A stretch of DNA of 31,631 nucleotides from Bacillota bacterium (GTDB lineage Bacteria > Bacillota > Sulfobacillia > RBS10-35 > JAJYVN01), in NCBI GenBank assembly GCA_021791995.1, contig JAJYVN010000004.1, positions 1 through 31,631 on the forward strand, written 5' to 3'. Shown piece after piece: positions 1-8,150 of the stretch. The notes beneath the pieces were generated by a model, which worked only from the letters and a program-made list of their open reading frames with translations, did no database searches and was not told the origin of the DNA. The translations under genes and the position numbers were made by a program. The number at the start of each line of letters is the position of its first letter. Positions within the stretch are counted from its first letter, which is position 1.

Positions 1-1
1 C

Positions 2-1189
2 GCGGAGTTTTATGTCAATGATGCCGGAGGGCAGTTCCAACGCCTTGCCGCTTCCCTGGAGGCCCGGCTGGCGGTGCTGCGCGGTGATCGGCAGATCCCA
101 GAGATCCCGGAGGGCGGATATCCGGGGGAGTACCTCATTCCCATTGCGGAGGAGTTTGCGGCCACGCACGGCTTTGCGATTTTGGAGTGCTCTCCAGAGG
201 AACGCGTGCAGACCCTCGGCCGCTTTGCCGTGGAGCATCTTCTGAGCGAACAGCAGGCCGTACTGGAACGCTTTGGTGTCTCCTTCCATTGCTTCTTCCG
301 TGAATCGGAAATCCGGGCTGCCGGGGATCCCGAACGAGTGGTTGCTGCGCTGTCGGCGGCAGGGCACACGGCGGAGAGGGATGGGGCAGTGTGGCTTCTA
401 TCCCAACAAGCGGGGGATAACGATGATCGCGTTCTACGGAAGAGCAATGGCCAATTCACCTACCGGGTTCCTGATATTGCGTACCACATACGCAAGTTTG
501 AGCGCGGGTATGATCGGCTGATTAACATCTATGGGCAGGATCACCATGGAGAGGTTCCGGCGGTGCGGATCGCGTTGCAATGGCTCGGTTATCCCGTCGA
601 GCGCATGGAGGTGCTGCTCACTCAGATGGTGCGCCTGATCAAGCAGGGGCACGAGGTGAAAGTGAGTAAGCGCGGTGGGAGTTTCGTCGCGATGAGCGAC
701 TTCATCGATGAGGTCGGGGTGGACGCCGCACGCTACCTCTTCCTCACTCGCACCATCGATACCCACTTTGACTTCGACCTCGATCTCGCCCTCCGGCAGA
801 GTCAGGATAATCCCGTGTACTACGTCCAATACGCGCACGCCCGGATCAGCGGCATCCTGCGCAATGCGGCCGATGCCGGTTTTACGGTTGGGACCGCGGA
901 GGGGATTGATTCGACCGTGCTCACAGCGGTTGCGGAGACGCAGTTGCTGCAGGAATTGGCGCGTTATCCCGAAGAGGTGCGCCAGGCAGCGGAAGGGCGT
1001 GCGCCCCATCGGTTGACGGCGTTCTGTCAACGGGTGGCCGAACGGTTTCATGTCTTCTACGTGCAGTGTCGGGTCCTTGGGCAACCTGCCCCTGTTACCG
1101 TAGCCCGTCTGCAACTCTGCGCGGCCACCGCGCAGGTCCTGCGCTCGGCCCTTGGCCTGCTTGGGGTGACGGCTCCCGAACGCATGTAG
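2..1189 (+). CDS. argS: Arginyl-tRNA synthetase, 5'-truncated
   Basis: Class I aminoacyl-tRNA synthetase that charges tRNA-Arg with arginine in the cytoplasm. The reading frame is open from base 2, so the N-terminal part with the HIGH motif lies outside the window; the first residues read EFYVNDAGGQ, a conserved ArgS block. A degenerate KMSKS loop is seen as KVSKRGG, followed by the family block DAARYLFLTRTIDTHFDFDL and then QDNPVYYVQYAHARI at the start of the all-helical anticodon-binding (DALR) domain, which runs to the stop. About 395 residues are present of the usual 550-560. The next gene is an XRE regulator and then pyrG; in many Bacillota argS, rpoE and pyrG are neighbours, so rpoE (delta) appears to be missing or replaced here. 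Confidence 0.97.
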   Translation, partial: AEFYVNDAGGQFQRLAASLEARLAVLRGDRQIPEIPEGGYPGEYLIPIAEEFAATHGFAILECSPEERVQTLGRFAVEHLLSEQQAVLERFGVSFHCFFRESEIRAAGDPERVVAALSAAGHTAERDGAVWLLSQQAGDNDDRVLRKSNGQFTYRVPDIAYHIRKFERGYDRLINIYGQDHHGEVPAVRIALQWLGYPVERMEVLLTQMVRLIKQGHEVKVSKRGGSFVAMSDFIDEVGVDAARYLFLTRTIDTHFDFDLDLALRQSQDNPVYYVQYAHARISGILRNAADAGFTVGTAEGIDSTVLTAVAETQLLQELARYPEEVRQAAEGRAPHRLTAFCQRVAERFHVFYVQCRVLGQPAPVTVARLQLCAATAQVLRSALGLLGVTAPERM

Positions 1190-1259
1190 CCAAAACGGAT
1201 TCGTCTCCGAGCAAAACAGGACGCTATGGCTCCAGGACGGCAGAGGGGGGCCAGCCAAT

Positions 1260-1298
1260 CCCATGATCGAGTGAAGCGTGTCTGCTATCGATCATGGG
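1260..1298. promoter_or_regulatory. Perfect 11-bp inverted repeat over the XRE start codon
   Basis: CCCATGATCGA at 1260-1270 is exactly complementary to TCGATCATGGG at 1288-1298, with a 17-base spacer. The right arm contains the ATG of the following XRE gene at 1294-1296. No T-run follows, so it is a poor intrinsic terminator. It could be the operator bound by the XRE protein (autoregulation) or an mRNA hairpin that masks the start codon; both are inference. Confidence 0.6.
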
Positions 1299-1656
1299 AG
1301 TGACAATCGCGCCATTGGAACTTGGTTCACGCCTGCGCGCGTTGCGGAAGCAGCGGTCCATGTCGCTGTATGATGTGGCGTCGCGTACGGAACTGCACTT
1401 TTCAACGATTGGTAAGTATGAACGTGGCGAACGGCAGCCCAGTCTGGAAACACTGCGCGAACTTGCGGGGGTCTATGACGTTGACCTCTCCACCCTCCTG
1501 GAAGATCCGGCCGGTGCACGGCCCGATCTTGCGCACTTGTTGGCGAGCCGCCCAGAGTTGGAGGGGCTGGCTCTTATGGCGGCCCGTATGGCTCCAGAAC
1601 AGGTGCTGCTGTTGACGGATCTATTGCGGACGCTCACCACTAAACCAGATGCTTGA
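1294..1656 (+). CDS. XRE-family helix-turn-helix transcriptional regulator
   Basis: Small DNA-binding protein of 120 residues. Residues about 10-65 form a Cro/CI-type helix-turn-helix: LGSRLRALRKQRSMSLYDVA, then FSTIGKYERGERQPSLETL, then LRELAGVYDVDLSTLL, the usual five-helix XRE pattern. The remaining 50 residues (PDLAHLLASRPELEGLALMA and so on) are helical, with no recognised ligand or peptidase domain. The ATG at 1294 has no clear ribosome-binding site and lies in an inverted repeat; GTG 1300 and TTG 1315 are alternative starts that keep the whole HTH. It is placed between argS and pyrG in the same direction. Its targets cannot be read from sequence; autoregulation through the palindrome is a reasonable guess. 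Confidence 0.85.
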   Translation: MGVTIAPLELGSRLRALRKQRSMSLYDVASRTELHFSTIGKYERGERQPSLETLRELAGVYDVDLSTLLEDPAGARPDLAHLLASRPELEGLALMAARMAPEQVLLLTDLLRTLTTKPDA

Positions 1657-1806
1657 GATGGCGTACCAGATGCTGTTGACGGCGGGAGCAGGGTGCCTGT
1701 ACGATGGCCGCAAGGTGTGGGTTTCGTGTGTCGACACGAGACCCTTTTTGTGGTGCGTCGGTTGCCACGGCCTGGTGCATCTTGGGTCCTTGGAAGGGCG
1801 GGGCTG

Positions 1807-3444
1807 TTGGCCAAGTTCGTGTTTGTCACCGGCGGCGTCGTTTCCGGATTGGGCAAGGGGATTACCGCCGCCTCCATGGGCCGCCTCTTGAAGAGCCGCG
1901 GTTTCCGCGTGGCGATTCAAAAGATTGACCCGTATCTGAACGTGGACCCGGGCACGATGTCTCCTCTTCAGCACGGGGAGGTCTTTGTCACCGACGATGG
2001 AGCGGAGACGGACCTGGACCTGGGACATTACGAGCGGTTTATCGATGAAAGCCTGAATCGCGACCACAACATCACGGCGGGTCAGATCTACCTCTCGGTG
2101 ATTGAGAAGGAGCGGCGCGGGGATTTCTTGGGCGGCACGGTTCAGGTTATTCCACACGTCATCAATGAGATCAAGTCGCGTATCCGCCGCGTTGCCGAGC
2201 ACAGCGGTGCCGACGTGGTAATCGCCGAAATCGGTGGCACCGTCGGTGACATTGAGAGCCTTCCGTTTCTGGAGGCGATTCGGCAACTGCGCGCCGACCT
2301 AGGTCGCGAGGACACGGTCTTCGTGCATGTGACCCTTGTGCCGTTTATTGATAAGACCGAGGAGCAAAAGACCAAACCCACGCAACACAGCGTCAAGGAG
2401 TTGCGCAGTATCGGCATCCAGCCGGATATCATCGTGGCGCGTTCGGAGCGTCCGCTTTCGAAGGACATGCGTGAGAAGATCGCCCTATTCTGTGACGTGC
2501 CGGCCAACGCCGTGATCGAGAACGTTGATGTGGAAACCATCTATGAGGTTCCGCTCATTCTGGAGGCCGAGGGTGTGGGTGACCTCTTGGGGAGGCGCCT
2601 CGGGTTGCCGGAACGGCCTGTGGAACTGGACGATTGGCAGCGAATCGTGGATCGCATTACCGATCCCTCCAAGTCGGTAACCATCGCGATTGTGGGGAAA
2701 TACGTGGCGCTGCGGGACGCATACAAGAGTGTGACGGAAGCGCTGAGCCACGCGGGGGCCGCCAACGACTGTCGGGTTGATATCCGGTGGATCGACGCGG
2801 AGCGGGTGGAGGACCAGGGGCCTCGGGTGTGTCTGGAGGGGTTGGACGGGGTCCTCGTGCCGGGCGGTTTCGGGCCGCGCGGTGTGGAAGGCAAGATTGC
2901 GGCTATCCGCTATGCGCGGGAGCAGGGGGTACCCTTCTTTGGTCTTTGCTTGGGACTACAGTGCGCCGTTATCGAGTTTGCGCGCAACGTGTGCGGGTTG
3001 CGTCATGCCAACAGCACAGAGTTTGCTCCGGACACACCGGAACCCGTGATTGACCTGATGCCGGAGCAGCGAGAACTGTCTCGGTTGGGTGGGACGATGC
3101 GCCTTGGTGCCTTTACCTGCCAGTTGCGGAGGGGATCGCTCGCCGCACGGGCGTACGCGCATCTGGAGGTGGCCGAACGCCACCGCCATCGCCTGGAAGT
3201 CAACAATCGTCTATGGCCCTTGCTCGAACGCCACGGTTTAGTGGCGAGCGGTATATGGTCGGAGGCGGGGTTGATTGAAATGATCGAATGGCCGGCGCAT
3301 CCGTGGTTTCTGGCAACGCAGTTTCACCCCGAATTCCGCTCTCGTCCCAACCGTCCCCACCCCCTCTTCGTCGCATTCGTTGCTGCTGCCTTAGGGCAGC
3401 GGGCACGTCGGTCCACCAACCCGTCGAGCCAGATGATGCGATAG
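1807..3444 (+). CDS. pyrG: CTP synthase
   Basis: Converts UTP to CTP using ATP and ammonia from glutamine, the last step of pyrimidine nucleotide synthesis. The chosen TTG start at 1807 follows the Shine-Dalgarno stretch GGAAGGGCGGGG and gives MAKFVFVTGGVVSGLGKGI, the canonical N-terminus, and 545 residues, the usual family length. The frame stays open upstream to 1693, but that part does not resemble the family. The synthetase domain (about 1-270) carries the P-loop GGVVSGLGKG (residues 9-18) and KIDPYLNVDPGTMSP. The glutaminase domain (about 290-540) carries GLCLGLQ with nucleophile Cys381 and FHPEF with His507. The 150 bases between the XRE stop and this start hold no gene that I can see. 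All key residues are present. Confidence 0.98.
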   Translation: MAKFVFVTGGVVSGLGKGITAASMGRLLKSRGFRVAIQKIDPYLNVDPGTMSPLQHGEVFVTDDGAETDLDLGHYERFIDESLNRDHNITAGQIYLSVIEKERRGDFLGGTVQVIPHVINEIKSRIRRVAEHSGADVVIAEIGGTVGDIESLPFLEAIRQLRADLGREDTVFVHVTLVPFIDKTEEQKTKPTQHSVKELRSIGIQPDIIVARSERPLSKDMREKIALFCDVPANAVIENVDVETIYEVPLILEAEGVGDLLGRRLGLPERPVELDDWQRIVDRITDPSKSVTIAIVGKYVALRDAYKSVTEALSHAGAANDCRVDIRWIDAERVEDQGPRVCLEGLDGVLVPGGFGPRGVEGKIAAIRYAREQGVPFFGLCLGLQCAVIEFARNVCGLRHANSTEFAPDTPEPVIDLMPEQRELSRLGGTMRLGAFTCQLRRGSLAARAYAHLEVAERHRHRLEVNNRLWPLLERHGLVASGIWSEAGLIEMIEWPAHPWFLATQFHPEFRSRPNRPHPLFVAFVAAALGQRARRSTNPSSQMMR

Positions 3445-3650
3445 GGCAAATCCATTTACTTCGTCGGCAGGTCCATCCAGGGAGGCGGGCGTCTGCGTAT
3501 TGCCATGCTCCCTCTGGTCCATGCGTATGCGGTAGAGACCCAGCGGAACAAACGGTGTGCGGGTGCAGCGGGTTTTGGTGCCGATGCGTTTCGGGTGTGC
3601 GATCAGCGGGTGTCCATCGGCGTTTGGCGTGGGGGGAGGCGAACGGCGGT

Positions 3651-4877
3651 ATGGGAAGCGAGCCATGGGGGGCTCTGGTCGGACCGACATGGGCTGAGGT
3701 GGACCTCGATGCAGTCGTCGCCAATCTGGCGTTAGTGCGCTCGGTTCTGCGCGAGGGATGCCGTCTTCTGGCGGTTGTGAAAGCCAACGCCTATGGCCAT
3801 GGCGCCGTCGAGATTGCTCGTACCGTCTTGGCGGTCGGGGCTGACGCGGTCGGGGTGGGCACCGTTGCGGAAGGGCTGCGGTTGCGAAGTGCCGGCATCG
3901 ACGGCACCATCCTAGTATTTACGCCTCCCCGACCGGTGGATATCGGGCCGGCTCTGGATGCCGACCTCAGCCTGACGGTCGCCAGCCTCGAGGATGCATT
4001 GGCCCTTGCGCGCTCCCGGCCGGTCGGGGGGCGGGTCCACCTCAAGCTCGATACGGGAATGGGGCGCTACGGTTTACCCTGGCGCGAGGTGGGTTCGCTG
4101 GTGCCCCGCCTGATGGAGTTGGGTTTTCCGCTGCAGTGGGACGGGATCTATACGCATTTTGCTCGCGGTGCCGACCGTGCGGCTGCGGGCCAGGAACTGG
4201 CGCGGCTGTTGCAGGCCGAGGAGGTTGCCCGCAGTGCTGGGATGTCCTTTGCGATGCGGCACAGTGCCGCTTCGGCGGCGGTGCTCACATTGCCTGAGGC
4301 TCACTTGGACATGGTGCGCGTGGGTAGTCTTTTATATGGGCACATGCCGTTGGGGGTGCACACCAACCTGCCGTTCCGCAAGGCGTTCACCTTGTGTTCC
4401 ACGGTGGCGGAAGTACGACCGGTGCCCAAGGGAGAGGAGGTTGGCTATGGCGGGGAGTGGCGTGCACGCCGACCGACGGTCATTGCCACGCTTCCGGTCG
4501 GTTTTGCCGACGGCCTGGACATTGTCATGGGGGGACCTCTCCGGCGCCCTGGGGTTCTGTTCCGTGCCTTAGTTGGCTCCTTGGCCCGGCGCGTGGGGCT
4601 CGGGCGCTTCTTGCGTTTGGGGGCAGCCGCGAGCGCTGTGGTTCTCGACGGCAGGGTGGTGCAGACGGTCGGGCGAGTCGGGATGCAGCACGTGACGGTG
4701 GATTGTACGGGGGTCCCGACCGTGCGGGCGGGGATAGTCGCCCAACTCCGGGTTCCTTCGACGGTCGTTGGTGCGCATCTTCCACGGGTGTTTGTCCAAG
4801 GCGGACGCCCTGTGCGTGCGGACACGCCCCTCGGGACGGCTCTTCCGTGTGGACAGGGCGTGGAGGAAGAGGCGTGA
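3651..4877 (+). CDS. alr: Alanine racemase
   Basis: PLP enzyme that interconverts L- and D-alanine for peptidoglycan. The ATG at 3651 follows GGGGGGAGGCG and gives MGSEPWGALVGPTWAEVDLDAV; the frame is open further upstream but without family resemblance. The N-terminal TIM barrel has the PLP lysine in AVVKANAYGHG (Lys44), then LKLDTGMGRYGL. The C-terminal beta domain has the catalytic tyrosine in VGYGGEW (Tyr266) and TLPVGFADGLD. It has 408 residues, about 20-30 more than usual; extra residues lie around RPGVLFRALVGSLARRVGLG in the C-terminal domain. The usual GRVCMDQ block reads GRVGMQH, so two normally conserved positions differ. The 206 bases before it hold no gene that I can see. It may be co-transcribed with pyrG. 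Confidence 0.93.
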   Translation: MGSEPWGALVGPTWAEVDLDAVVANLALVRSVLREGCRLLAVVKANAYGHGAVEIARTVLAVGADAVGVGTVAEGLRLRSAGIDGTILVFTPPRPVDIGPALDADLSLTVASLEDALALARSRPVGGRVHLKLDTGMGRYGLPWREVGSLVPRLMELGFPLQWDGIYTHFARGADRAAAGQELARLLQAEEVARSAGMSFAMRHSAASAAVLTLPEAHLDMVRVGSLLYGHMPLGVHTNLPFRKAFTLCSTVAEVRPVPKGEEVGYGGEWRARRPTVIATLPVGFADGLDIVMGGPLRRPGVLFRALVGSLARRVGLGRFLRLGAAASAVVLDGRVVQTVGRVGMQHVTVDCTGVPTVRAGIVAQLRVPSTVVGAHLPRVFVQGGRPVRADTPLGTALPCGQGVEEEA

Positions 4878-5004
4878 GACCCTTGGTCGTTTCCGGGCGT
4901 GCTGTGTCGTGCAATCGCGCTTCGATGCGGGGAGGGGCCGCTTGCGGGCCCGCGAAGATGATGAACGCTGGTAGCAAGGCAAGCATTTCTGAGGTGTGGC
5001 CACG

Positions 5005-5424
5005 ATGAAGAAGGGCTCCGGACGTGCCGGCGAGGCTTCCCTGGACGGCGTGCATGTGCTGATTGTTGAGGATCGACCAACGATTTCCCAATTGATCGCC
5101 CTGGCGGTGGAGGCAGAGGGAGGGATGGCCGCCGTTGCGGGTGACGCGCCTGGTGCGTTGGCGCAAGCGCGGAAGCGGAAGCCCGATGTCGTGCTCTTGG
5201 ATCTTCTGCTACCGGGAACAGGAGGGGATTCCCTCATTGCGGCACTGCGTGCGCTCCCAGGGTGCGCCACGCTCCCTGTTGTCGTCCTCTCTGGGGCCGA
5301 GTCTGGACTCTCGCGGAGCATTGCTGCTGGCGCGGAGGCCTTTTTGGCCAAGCCGTTCGACATTCACGAGTTGGTGGTCCGCATCCGCCAGGTGTTGGGC
5401 GCCCGGACTGGGTCTGCAGGGTGA
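5005..5424 (+). CDS. Stand-alone response regulator receiver domain
   Basis: Single CheY/Spo0F-like receiver domain of about 139 residues with no output domain. Visible phosphorylation-site elements are the acidic pair Glu22-Asp23 in VLIVEDRP, phospho-acceptor Asp66 in DVVLLDLLLPG, the Ser switch residue in VVVLSGAES and Lys116 in FLAKPFD. ATG 5005 lies 8 bases after GAGGTG; GTG 4996 is an in-frame alternative but has a poorer site. A protein of this shape relays phosphate between partners or acts by protein binding. No kinase is adjacent; a degenerate kinase-like gene lies about 8.7 kb downstream (13726-14460). The stop codon abuts the stop of the convergent HAD gene with no base between. 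Confidence 0.92.
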   Translation: MKKGSGRAGEASLDGVHVLIVEDRPTISQLIALAVEAEGGMAAVAGDAPGALAQARKRKPDVVLLDLLLPGTGGDSLIAALRALPGCATLPVVVLSGAESGLSRSIAAGAEAFLAKPFDIHELVVRIRQVLGARTGSAG

Positions 5425-6216
5425 TCACTCGCCGCCGAAGAGCTGTTCCAAGGCCCGGGCCACACCGTCGCGGTCGTTGGTGGCTGTCACGTGGTGGGCG
5501 GAGCGTTGCACCTCAGGGGGGGACTGCCCCATGGCAATGCTGACGGCGGCCCAGCGCAAAAGGGGGATGTCGTTCTCGCTGTCTCCGATTGCCGCAACTC
5601 CCGACTGCGGAATGTCCATTCGCCGACAGATTTCTGCCACTGCAGTCGCTTTGCTGGTATTTCCGGGAACGGTTTCGAGGAAGGCTGTTCCGGTTCGGAC
5701 CCAGATCCCATGGTTGAGCTCGGGGCACGGGGGAAGGCGCACGCCTCGGCGTGCGATGAGGATGACTTTCCATGGGTCCCGCTCGGCGGTACAGGCCTCG
5801 GCGACCACCGTCGGCGGATCCTCGCCGACTTCGCGGAGTGCCTGTGTGACGTCGTCCGGGCGCCAGGCAGGTTGGCAGAACACCCCCCGTGGACCACTCA
5901 ACGCACGGGGCAATGCCTGCTCCTTTCCATAGTCCAGAGCGCGATGAACATCCTCCCAACTGATCCGACCAAGCAATTCAACCCCGGAGGAACGGCTCCA
6001 GATCCCTGCTCCATTCGCCGTCACATGAGGGCCGGGGAGATTCAGTTGTTCCGCGAGGGTGCGCATGGCCCAGGGCGGCTTCCCGGACGCCAAAATCACA
6101 TGGACGCCCCGCTCTTGGATGGCCCGCACGGCCTGGGCGTTGGCTGTGGATAGGGTGCTGTCCGAACGCAGGAGCGTGCCGTCGATATCCAGGGCAAGGA
6201 GCCGCAACGCGGGCAA
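5425..6216 (-). CDS. Cof-type HAD-superfamily hydrolase
   Basis: Probable sugar-phosphate or nucleotide phosphatase of the Cof/YkrA type, cytoplasmic. The chosen TTG start at 6216 follows GGGAGGG by six bases and gives LPALRLLALDIDGTLLRSDS, placing motif I (DIDGT) at the N-terminus as usual; 263 residues is normal length. Motif II Ser/Thr is probably ILASGK, and motif III/IV is IGDSENDIPLL with the two metal-binding Asp. The C2-type cap lies between (about residues 80-185). The frame is open upstream to 6405, but that extension has no family resemblance. It lies downstream of the UbiB-like gene on the same strand, with a 109-base gap that holds no gene. Substrate cannot be told from sequence. 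Confidence 0.93.
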   Translation of the reverse strand: MPALRLLALDIDGTLLRSDSTLSTANAQAVRAIQERGVHVILASGKPPWAMRTLAEQLNLPGPHVTANGAGIWSRSSGVELLGRISWEDVHRALDYGKEQALPRALSGPRGVFCQPAWRPDDVTQALREVGEDPPTVVAEACTAERDPWKVILIARRGVRLPPCPELNHGIWVRTGTAFLETVPGNTSKATAVAEICRRMDIPQSGVAAIGDSENDIPLLRWAAVSIAMGQSPPEVQRSAHHVTATNDRDGVARALEQLFGGE

Positions 6217-6325
6217 ACGGAACCCTCCCTCGGAGGTCGGTTGTTGTTCAGCCAGTGAAGCTTTTGGTAAGCCCTTGAGGGAGTATGCGGGTGGGCGTTG
6301 GGCTTGGCAAGAGTCGCAGAGGGGA

Positions 6326-7987
6326 TCATCGTCCGACCAGAGACAGACCGCCGAGCACAATCGCCACGGTCCACAGGACGCCAGCTTCCCAAGGATGATG
6401 CGCAACGGTCAAAAGGGTTGCGCTCACGGTGGCCGCTCCAGCCAAGATGGCAGTGCGCATGGAGCGTGTGGCACGGCTGACGGTGGCGAGTCGACGCTCG
6501 ATGCCGGCGGTGTCCACTCGGATGTGGACCTGCCCCTCTTCTGCCCGTTCGGCCAGTCGTTCCAGGCGATGGGGTAGACGGTAGGCGGTGAGGAGACTCT
6601 CGCGCAGGGCTCCCCACACACCAGCGATGGTTGGATTCACCCCGGGACGGTCGCTGCGGCTCTCGGCGTTCAGGCCCAACATGGGTAGCGCAACACTCCG
6701 GAGAAGCGGTACCAAGCGTAGTTCCGGATCTAAGCTCGCGGTTATCCCGAGTAGGATGCCAATGGCACGGCCTAAAAAGGCATACTGGACCGGGAGCTGA
6801 AACGGCTCGGTATACAGAAAATCGCGCATTTCACTCAGGAAGGCTTGAAACTCCTGGCTGTCGGGCCGCTCGATGGGAAGGCCAGAGAGTTGATCTAGCG
6901 CCATCGAGATCGCCTTTTTGAGCACCGGGGCGTCCGCCCCAGGGCGGAGGAAGCCAAGGGTGCGGACCGCTGCCACTACCCCATCGAGGTCCCGGGTGAT
7001 GGCTGCTGCCACCAGTTGTGTGAACGCCGTCCGGTCCTGCGGTGAGATGCGGGCCATCATCCCGAAGTCAATGAAGGTCAGCTCACCCCCCGGGCGCACG
7101 AAGAGATTGCCTGGGTGTGGGTCCGCGTGGAAGAATCCATCGTGCAGTACCTGTCGAAGATAGGCGCGGACAAGGTTCTCCGCGACGCGTCGCGGATCGA
7201 TGCCCGCCTGCCGCAGTTCGTCCACGTGGTCCACGCGGAGCCCTTCGACATACTCCATCACTAGGACGCGCTGCCTTGTCAGGTCTGCGTGGATCCGTGG
7301 AGCATACACCGATCCGTCCGGCGGAAGATTTTGACGAAAGGTCTCCGCGTGTGCCGCCTCGACGGTGTAGTCCATCTCCTGTCCTGTGATCTCGGCGAGT
7401 TCTCGCTGCAGTGCCGCAAGGTCCACGCGCCGGCCGAAGCGCGTCCATCGGCTTGCCGCGCGAACGATCCAACCAAGGGTGGATAGATCGTTGTCGACCA
7501 CGGCCTCGATGCCCGGACGCAGGATTTTGACGGCGACCGGCTCTTCCGTCTCTCCGTCCGGTACCCGTAGCCAGGCGCGGTGGACCTGGCCGAGTGACGC
7601 GGCGGCTACCGGGCGGTCCTCGAAGCGAGCGAAGAGGTTCGATGCCGATTGGCCGTATGCGGACTCGATGGTTGCCAAGGCCTGGGCCGTTGGAAAGGCC
7701 GGGACGAGATCCTGCAGTTGCGACAATTCCGATGTGTACTCCGCAGGCAATACATCTGCCCTGGTTGAAAGGAACTGCCCCAGCTTGATCCACATACCCT
7801 GGAGATCGATGCAGAGTCGGCGGATCCGCTGGGCCTGGCTGCGGTACACGGCCTTCTGCCGTGCCGTGAAAGCGTCTGCTGGCATCCGGGGTTTTTGCCG
7901 CTCCAGCATCCAGAGTTCTGCGGCAATGCGGCAGGCCAGAGACAAGACGCGTATACTCCGTCGAACACCGCCGCGAACCTGCGCCAC
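6326..7987 (-). CDS. UbiB/ABC1 (AarF) family atypical protein kinase-like protein
   Basis: ADCK/UbiB-family protein, linked in many organisms to isoprenoid quinone synthesis or lipid homeostasis. The GTG start at 7987 follows GAAGGGGG and gives 553 residues, the family length; the open frame upstream to 8332 would run into the divergent fabI. Family features are KLGQFLSTRADVLP (KxGQ motif), the alanine-rich loop AAASLGQVH, VAVKILRPG with the ATP-site lysine, FFHADPHPGNLFV (catalytic loop) and FIDFGMMARI (DFG equivalent). The C-terminal end has two hydrophobic segments (TAILAGAATVSATLLTV and WTVAIVLGGLSLV), typical of a membrane anchor. In a Bacillota chromosome the likely context is menaquinone, but no quinone gene is adjacent, so the role is inference. 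Confidence 0.93.
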   Translation of the reverse strand: MAQVRGGVRRSIRVLSLACRIAAELWMLERQKPRMPADAFTARQKAVYRSQAQRIRRLCIDLQGMWIKLGQFLSTRADVLPAEYTSELSQLQDLVPAFPTAQALATIESAYGQSASNLFARFEDRPVAAASLGQVHRAWLRVPDGETEEPVAVKILRPGIEAVVDNDLSTLGWIVRAASRWTRFGRRVDLAALQRELAEITGQEMDYTVEAAHAETFRQNLPPDGSVYAPRIHADLTRQRVLVMEYVEGLRVDHVDELRQAGIDPRRVAENLVRAYLRQVLHDGFFHADPHPGNLFVRPGGELTFIDFGMMARISPQDRTAFTQLVAAAITRDLDGVVAAVRTLGFLRPGADAPVLKKAISMALDQLSGLPIERPDSQEFQAFLSEMRDFLYTEPFQLPVQYAFLGRAIGILLGITASLDPELRLVPLLRSVALPMLGLNAESRSDRPGVNPTIAGVWGALRESLLTAYRLPHRLERLAERAEEGQVHIRVDTAGIERRLATVSRATRSMRTAILAGAATVSATLLTVAHHPWEAGVLWTVAIVLGGLSLVGR

Positions 7988-8016
7988 CCCGTTGCCCCCT
8001 TCAAATGTGCAGATGG

Positions 8017-8046
8017 AGTATAGCGCAGGCCGAGCGCTGATCCGAA
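8017..8046 (-). promoter_or_regulatory. Candidate promoter of the UbiB-like gene
   Basis: On the minus strand TATACT (8017-8022) is a good -10 element, 18 bases after TTCGGA (8041-8046), a weak -35. It lies 30 bases upstream of the GTG start at 7987. The -10 is convincing and the -35 is not. Confidence 0.45.
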
Positions 8047-8150
8047 CCCGCAACGCATTCTGGCAGGACCTCACTGGCAGAGGGTGAATCGTACCGGAGC
8101 GAGGCGCGAAGATCCGCGCATCGGTAGTGATGGAATTGGGGGAGTGGCGA

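Noticed and set aside
434..1264. A 276-codon minus-strand open frame opposite argS
   Set aside because: It is antisense to conserved ArgS blocks, a usual effect of high GC content.
4569..5363. A 264-codon minus-strand open frame opposite alr and the receiver gene
   Set aside because: It is the shadow of two well-recognised genes; the product is rich in Arg, Pro and Ser with no family resemblance.
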